A stretch of 64,000 nucleotides of DNA from Adineta ricciae (lineage: Eukaryota > Rotifera > Eurotatoria > Adinetida > Adinetidae), in contig CAJNOJ010000082.1 in assembly GCA_905250025.1 (NCBI GenBank), positions 329,718-393,717 of the forward strand, written 5' to 3'. Shown here piece by piece: positions 58,151-64,000 of the stretch. Position numbers and translations under genes: made by a program. Each line of letters starts with the position of its first letter. The stretch's first letter is position 1. Below the pieces are notes generated by a model. It worked only from the letters and a program-made list of their open reading frames with translations. It was not told the origin of the DNA and searched no databases.

Positions 58151-60557
58151 ATGCAACCACCAAAACCTTGGACTAAAACAACCGAGCCGTCATCTTACGA
58201 CCAAATCTACAAATTTCTCGAACATTCGCTAAATGAATGTTTGTCTTTCATCGACGAAATTGAAAATGAATATTATCAAGATACATCGACTTCAGTGAAT
58301 ATTAAACCTAAACTTCAAACAGCCAGAAGACCGCAATCTGTTAATACACTTATTGCATGGTCGGGACCATTGAATGAATTACGAAATGCACGTCTTCTTA
58401 GTGATATTCGAAATGGTAAAACAGCACGGGATCTTCTAACTGAAGCCAGAACGGGAAATTTCGGTGATTCGATATCGGATGAGTGTGTCAACCTGTTGAA
58501 GAGTATTTTGGATAAAACAAACGATCAATTACACTCAAAAATGCCACTATTAGCTAATAAAATCGCGGAATGTATGAATTTAATGGAACAATACTTTCTT
58601 TCGTTTTATGACATTGATAATATTCAAGAAGTTGTTCAAAAACGAAGAAATGATCGACCACCGGTAAGTATCTCTACTTGCAACAGTGATGTATTTATCG
58701 AGCAGATGATTTAGTCATAGTTGGATAGTTGAGAATCACTTCGAGATGATCGAGTCATTCTTTTTAGAATATTCTACAAGTGTATTGCAAGAAAAACTAA
58801 GGTATACTTTGCATGTGCATGATAATTCTATTGTTTGTTTTTTTCTGATACTTTTGCATGAAACGAAGGAGATCTTTCTACTTCAGTTTGATTTCATCTC
58901 TCGTGTTACTTAGGATGAATACGTTGAAACAGCGTATACTTATGAAAAAGCTCGATGGACGCATATATTTCAAGTGAATAAGTCAATAAAAATCTTATCG
59001 GAAATGCAACAACGTGCTGAAGACACTCGAGGCATTGTCATGTCATCTTTATCGAAAGAATGTCAAGAATTGGCTGTTCGTTGTGATTGTACATCGCTTT
59101 CATACATATTCGCGTTGCCCGAATGTTACATTGAAGCTCGACGAGCAATTCAAGCTCTTCGAACTTGGTTAAGCGAAGATTCGAAATACACATCATTTAT
59201 TCAAACGTAATTTTTCAGTTACACGAATGGTTGAATAAAATAGAGTTCGATGTTTAGGTCATTGAAAGTGTTGGATGAAAAATTCGCTGACGAGAAGAAG
59301 AACTTTGAATTTGCCAAAGCACATCTTAGTCATGTTGAACATCGAGTAATTATAGAATTTGATTATTTTACTGATTATAAATATCAATCGATTTCCCTAG
59401 GCGGATTCCTTTCATATTCAATTGAAGAAAGCTGAACAGGAAAATGAACTCAATGCGAAAAAGCTTGAAGAACTCGAAGAACGACTAGATACGAAAGAAC
59501 GAGATTATCTATCAAAGCGTTTGACATCAGAAGTGTATGAGGATCAATTGAAAAAAATGCTTCAAGCAGCCGAAGAATCCGATACTGTTGATAATCATTT
59601 ATCCATCGAACGATTTCAGCAAGAGATTAAACAATTTGCTAGAGAGTTGCCAAAATTAAAAGCTCAAATGGAAACAATTAAAGGACGTATTGCGTTTTTT
59701 AAACAGCGCAAAGAAGAATTAGCAGCGATGCGTACAGAACACAAACGCTTGGCGCAAGAAGCACAGGTGGCATTAGAAGAGAGAATTTTAAGAGAAAATG
59801 AATTCAATCGCGTAGCGAGTTGTCGAGATGTAATACGAAATATTTACAGATGTCGTTCAACGAATGATTTGCCACAAAAAATCTTCTATTCTCTACCAAT
59901 TCGATCGAGAAGATCAGGTGAAGCTGATAATGGTAAGGCACACTTGACTTTGTTTATAACATGAAAAAGAAGAGTACAAACTGTTTGATTCTATTCCAGA
60001 TGATCTGTCCAAAGCTATTCGTCTCGTAGCAAAAAATATCGGCCGAGACTGGACTCGACTCTATTGGCAGTTACCTTTTCATCCAGCACGTGGTCAAGAA
60101 GAAATATCGAAAGATATTGAATACATCGACGATAAATACCATCGCGGTGACGTTCATCAAGTTCGTATAGATTTGAATTGGTCAACAATTGTTATTGACA
60201 TGTACTATTGATTATTTTGTCTAGGCACAAGCAACAGATTCATTGAATAAATGGCGACGTTTCCATACACGTGCCGTACTTGACGATCTAATTCGAGCAC
60301 TTCGTAAAGTACGTCGCCCAGACATAGTACAAACTATTGAACGACGTATTCTCAAGCCCAAAATATCTATCAATGATATCCATGAAGATGTCGACCCCCG
60401 AAAGAAAGAAATTGAAGATTTAAATCGAAAACTGAATCATTTATTTGATAAAATTAAAACAGGTGCTATTACCACGCACGACACATATTCCTATTCAACT
60501 ATTGGTATCGCCCCGCTACGCCCGGTTAGAAAACACCGCACTCTGGCCACACATTGA
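58151..60557 (+). CDS. Coiled-coil protein with C-terminal death-fold domain
   Basis: Not a named family to me. Six exons (58151-58663, 58914-59206, 59258-59345, 59401-59932, 60000-60160, 60225-60557) give 639 aa. Residues about 1-260 are helical (FLEHSLNECLSFIDEIENEY, ARLLSDIRNGKTARDLLTEA). Residues about 270-460 are a strong coiled coil (LKKAEQENELNAKKLEELEE, then ELPKLKAQMETIKGRIAF). Residues about 480-570 look like a death domain: SKAIRLVAKNIGRDWTRLYW, then IEYIDDKYHRGD, LNKWRRFHTRAVLDDLIRAL and RPDIVQTIERRI, with the core Trp and helical spacing expected. A self-assembling adaptor in cell death or innate signalling is likely by analogy. The partner is unknown. Confidence 0.78.
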
Positions 60558-61109
60558 ATTGCACTTTTGTTCACACTAACTTTTCTTTTTGAATACATCA
60601 CTATTTTTCAAAACCTGCACCTTCCAATGCACTTTACCATTTCATTGAACACACGCACTTTTGTATATCTGCACAAATATTCCTTTTAATCTTGTTTTTC
60701 GTATGAGATCAGATGATATGACTGATTATTCAAGCTTTCTCAAGAATTAGATCGGCTAAAGTTTTCTTTATTTACAGATGAATGACCGTAGAATGACAAA
60801 AAGTACGGATTTTGCTTCGTAAAACCCATCGTATCACCTTCCGAATGAACAAATTCAACAAAGTTGACGCAGAAACTCATCCATACACAATGGACGGTGC
60901 TTTATCTAGAAACACACATGTTTTATATTCGCTTTCATATTTTATTGTTTGATGTCCTAAATAAATTATGGAAAATCAATGGGTTTCTGTTATCCGATTT
61001 TGCCAAAAAGACATTTTTCATGTACGGCAACGAGATCGAATATCTGGTTAGAGTAGGGTGAAGTAGTATCGTCTCCATAAATTTCCTTGTTTATATAAAA
61101 AGTCAAAAA
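60558..61109. other. 3' flank of death-domain gene and 5S downstream region
   Basis: No gene is recognised. The sequence is AT-rich with short open frames only. Positions 61105-61109 form TTTTT on the minus strand, directly after the 5S rRNA, a normal RNA polymerase III terminator. Confidence 0.5.
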
Positions 61110-61227
61110 GCTTACGACACTCGGTATTCCCAGGCGGTCACCCATCCAAGTACTAACCGAGCCCGACGTTGCTTAACTTCAGTGATCGGACGAGAACTGG
61201 TGTATTCAACGTGGTATGGCCGTAAGC
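61110..61227 (-). rRNA. 5S ribosomal RNA
   Basis: On the minus strand the sequence begins GCTTACGGCCATACCACG and ends with GTCGTAAGC, which pair to form helix I of a eukaryotic 5S rRNA. Internal promoter boxes are intact: the A-box region around AGTTAAGCAACGTCGGGC and the C-box TTGGATGGGTGACCGCC. Length is about 118 nt, near the usual 120. It is followed by a T-run terminator. A single unit is seen, dispersed among protein-coding genes rather than in a tandem array, and it looks functional. Confidence 0.95.
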
Positions 61228-61423
61228 GTATGTAACTATCTTAGATTTCATCGTCCGTCTAACGTTAAACCAAATCTTTTATTCCCTTTTCTGAAAGAAA
61301 GGGTTATAGCGACATAAATACAGTCGTGAAACTGAATAAAGTTTGTTTGTTTGCATAATCCAATCAGATTGCAGCATATTACAAATCAATGAAATTTATC
61401 TATAATCATCAAAGATTGACCAC

Positions 61424-61610
61424 TGATGAGATAACCGAGGTCCAGGATTACGAATCTGAGGTTACTTTTTCGAAATTCCAATTACCTAATTAGCTAATTA
61501 CTAATTAAAGAATGAAAATCTTTTTAGTTGTCGAGTAAGGGTTGACCGAAGGGTAATCGGGGTCGAAGATATCGAATCTTGTGTTATTTTTTCCGTAGAA
61601 AAATTCTGTT
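61424..61610. repeat. Diverged direct duplication
   Basis: Two segments about 117 bp apart look related. One starts GATAACCGAGGTCCAGGA and continues TTACGAATCTGAGGTTA. The other starts GGTAATCGGGGTCGAAGA and continues TATCGAATCTTGTGTTA. Both are followed by a T-run and an AAATTC-like stretch. They fit two decayed copies of one repeat unit. Alignment by eye only. Confidence 0.4.
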
Positions 61611-63602
61611 CTGTTTTTTCAGAAAAAGTACGATTTTTTGCAAGGAAGATTTTTTGTGGGCGATAGTGTTTGAAGCAGCAATATGTAGAACAAAACGGAA
61701 TAGCTGATTAACGTCCGCCTGCTGGATACTCATACTCATCAGCATATTGATAACATTACTGAAGGGAGTTTAAGCTAGATGAAAGAATGAAAGTTGGACA
61801 TGTAACGGCTAGCCGCGAGTGGCCGATCGAAGGTAGACCGACGAGCGACCAGGAGTTTGTTTGGGTGGCCTAGAAGAGATAAAATAAGTGTAAGTAAATT
61901 GATTTTTGATCGTAAATAGTGAGAAGAGAGTCGATTCGTAAATCTTTAGAAACAGTGTTCCTTTTGCCCATGTCTTTGGACAAATGAATTGAAAGCAGTT
62001 TGGCATGAATAAAGTAGAAAAGGATTAAAAGAAAAGAATGTGCATAAAAGTGGCTTTAGTTCGAAGCGCGTTAGAGTGAGATATACGTTAGAGTTTTTAT
62101 CTGAGTCTTGTAATTCTTTCAGAACAGGGTCAGCGAATCCAACAGATGAGCGCTACTTGTTGGTAGTAGCAAACGAAACAATTAAGTTTATTTTTGACTC
62201 AGATTGGCAAATACATTCAATGAGAACTAATTTACAATAAAGGAAAATATGCATTATAATCTTTCAAGCCAACAGATATAAGTAATATCAGTTGTTCCAA
62301 TCTCAAGCGAGGTAAGATGATGCTATTGAACAATTTCATTCGACTGAATTACTACCAGATGATTTCTCCATATTATTCGACTGCGGATTAGTATTCCAAA
62401 TACAAAAGGTTTTTTACCAATGGAAAAGCTTTAGCTATTCTAAGAAAAAAAAGAACATATTCAAATGACGTCCAGTCAGCTACATATAGCTCAATAACGT
62501 AATTGAACACGGTATTTGTAAGTATATTGTCAATAAAGCAAAGCTTTCCAAAGTCAAAGGGTAACGTATATACACGATATGTGATTGAGAAAGTACGGAT
62601 AATAACACCTGATATTTCGTGATATCCAAGATTCATGAAATTTCATGTATAAGATGTATTGGATTCATCCCATGTTGTATGTTTTTAACCCCTGAGAACG
62701 GACGACGTATGTATTCGTCTGGGTTGAAATAACTCATATTTTATTTGCGTATACTATTCACGATATTTTAATAATCTATGTCGCTATATATATCGTTAAT
62801 GCATTATACTATCATTCGTATAGTAACCTCTTTCATCTACTTTCTTTTTGTAGTTATATTTATCACTTCTAATTTTTCGCTATGTCATAGTCCACCGCTA
62901 TCATTTATCGTCTATTTTTATTTATCTTCCCACACATTGTCTCTTGCATCCACCAGAGTGTGTAAAGTCTTGTTTGCTCTATTAAAAATAATCCTGTTCC
63001 CAAGGGGTTCATGCTACTAGTGAAATCGAATCGTCGAAAATAATTTTAGTAAGAGGGACTATGAATGCGCATCAATTAAGGAATAGAATAGATTTTCAGG
63101 CAAATCACATAGGCAATCTGTGTTTCAGCAAAGGAAAACCGATTCTTAAGTACTAGAACAATGTAGTTCCATTCGTTTCATAATTTATTGCAGAAAGCAT
63201 AGAGTAAAATATTATGAAACCGATATAACATAGCACGCTTTACATAAAATACTATCTTCCACAGCCAAATAATACATCAAGTACTATTTTTGCCCTTCGT
63301 TGTAACTGCTCGCATTTGTATATCACAGTTATTATATTGTAAAAAACTAATCGGAAGTCAGTTGATAGCAGGACTATGGATGTTTTAAAGTAAGATACTA
63401 CAGCGTTCTTGTAGATTTCATAATTATCGTTAAAACCACCTGTTTAGGGATATTGAAAAGCGTTTTAACTTTTCCAATAAGCTAAACGTCTTGTTTTTTA
63501 AGAGAATCGATAAAATTTGGTGTTTCGAAGGTTTCCCACGTTTTCTTATTTATTAAAATACCATGGGGTAATTACAGAGATGGGCAAGTCAGAGGTTTTT
63601 CC

Positions 63603-63647
63603 AAGTCAAGTCAAGTCAAGTCAAGTCAAGTCAAGTCAAGTCAAGTC
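63603..63647. repeat. (AAGTC)9 pentanucleotide tandem repeat
   Basis: Nine exact copies of AAGTC in direct tandem, with two further copies about 12 bp downstream at 63660-63669. This is a simple satellite. It does not match the TGTGGG-type telomere repeat known for bdelloids. Confidence 0.95.
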
Positions 63648-64000
63648 ATTGATGCTTTCAAGTCAAGTCACCTTGATTCAAAGTTCGCTTAAAACCATCG
63701 TTTCTGCAGCATGTGTTTTATGGAACTTTCAACAAGTCAATACTTCTATTATTCAAAAAAATTCATACAAAATGGGAATCGTCTTCCGAGTTAGAGTTCG
63801 TCGGCTTGTGACGGTGAACTTCGGATCAACTTTGTTCATGAAATTAATGAATGCCGACCGATCTACAATTTATAAAGGCAAACCCAGAGATATGATTAGA
63901 TCGTTCACGATAGCCGCAGATAATTCCACTTGTCGAGAATGATTCGAACCGTAAGATTGCCCAATGGGAGAATGTTTCGGCTTTTGAAAATGTGTTGTAA

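Larger units (their letters stand above)
61228..64000. other. No gene recognised; repeat-bearing region
   Basis: The last 2.8 kb holds no protein I recognise. Open frames are short and lack splice-bounded coding character. The region contains a diverged duplicated segment (61424-61480 and 61541-61610) and a pentanucleotide tandem repeat (63603-63647). An old mobile-element remnant is possible, but there are no terminal repeats or transposase or reverse-transcriptase motifs. Confidence 0.4.

Noticed and set aside
61424-61470. Hammerhead ribozyme core (CTGATGAG)
   Set aside because: The word CTGATGAG is present, but no GAAA at the right spacing and no pairing stems II and III can be formed.
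63603-63669. Telomeric repeat
   Set aside because: The unit AAGTC does not match known animal or bdelloid telomere repeats, and the tract is short and internal.
63935-63960. tRNA-like T-loop (GGTTCGAATC on the minus strand)
   Set aside because: The flanking bases do not pair as a T-stem, and no acceptor, D or anticodon arm is found.
1-64000. CRISPR arrays, prokaryotic operons, insertion sequences
   Set aside because: The window is clearly eukaryotic, with spliced genes throughout. No direct-repeat/spacer arrays or transposase motifs are seen.

Overview
The window is nuclear DNA from a compact, AT-rich animal genome. Most genes carry many introns of about 38-65 bp with GT...AG ends, most exons join without breaking frame, and almost every conserved protein is a metazoan family (DAD1, ICA1, CACUL1, anoctamin, Domino/EP400-type SWI2/SNF2 ATPase, POGLUT1, CLINT1, KIAA2013, sideroflexin). 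Tiny introns, apparent spliced-leader acceptors just upstream of ATGs and likely prokaryote-derived inserts suggest a rotifer, probably bdelloid. That is an inference from style, not from a species marker.

Layout. 1-1802: no gene resolved, possible minus-strand exons. 1803-2654 (-): homeodomain protein, with a cluster of homeodomain-like sites just upstream. 3021-5901 (-): unrecognised 826-aa disordered protein. 7389-8099 (+): intronless low-complexity protein. 8511-8920 (-) DAD1 and 9212-10971 (+) ICA1 are head to head. 11424-13348 (-): RING plus UBR-box protein. 14000-15273 (-): CACUL1. 15557-16361 (-): secreted YbaY-like domain fused to an eglin-type serine protease inhibitor. 17609-23245 (+): anoctamin. 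23450-26616 (-): ankyrin/SOCS-box protein. 28815-37166 (+): Domino/EP400-like remodeler, followed at 37500-38703 (+) by a short NOC4L. 38891-40156 (-): POGLUT1. 40678-42320 (+) bZIP factor, then two LDLa membrane proteins at 42938-44170 and 44486-45627 (+). 45964-46776 (-): selenocysteine glutathione peroxidase with a candidate SECIS. 46904-48532 (+) sideroflexin, 48799-49406 (+) a small possible axonemal protein, 49570-50250 (+) an intronless NmrA-like reductase. 51020-54309 (-) CLINT1/epsinR, 54793-57411 (+) KIAA2013, 58151-60557 (+) coiled-coil/death-domain protein. 61110-61227 (-): 5S rRNA. 61228-64000: no gene recognised, with a pentanucleotide repeat and a diverged duplicated segment.

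How the genes relate. There is no single pathway. Three same-strand runs (Domino-NOC4L; bZIP-LDLa1-LDLa2; sideroflexin-small protein-NmrA) have short gaps in which an AATAAA signal is followed about 40-65 bp later by a pyrimidine-AG acceptor just before the next ATG. This is the layout of spliced-leader trans-spliced operons. The items most worth following up are the YbaY/eglin chimera, the selenoprotein GPx that simple ORF calling truncates, the operon-like runs, and the RING/UBR-box architecture.

Exon models were built by hand from splice motifs and frame continuity. Where lengths are given, the exon sums were checked to be divisible by three.
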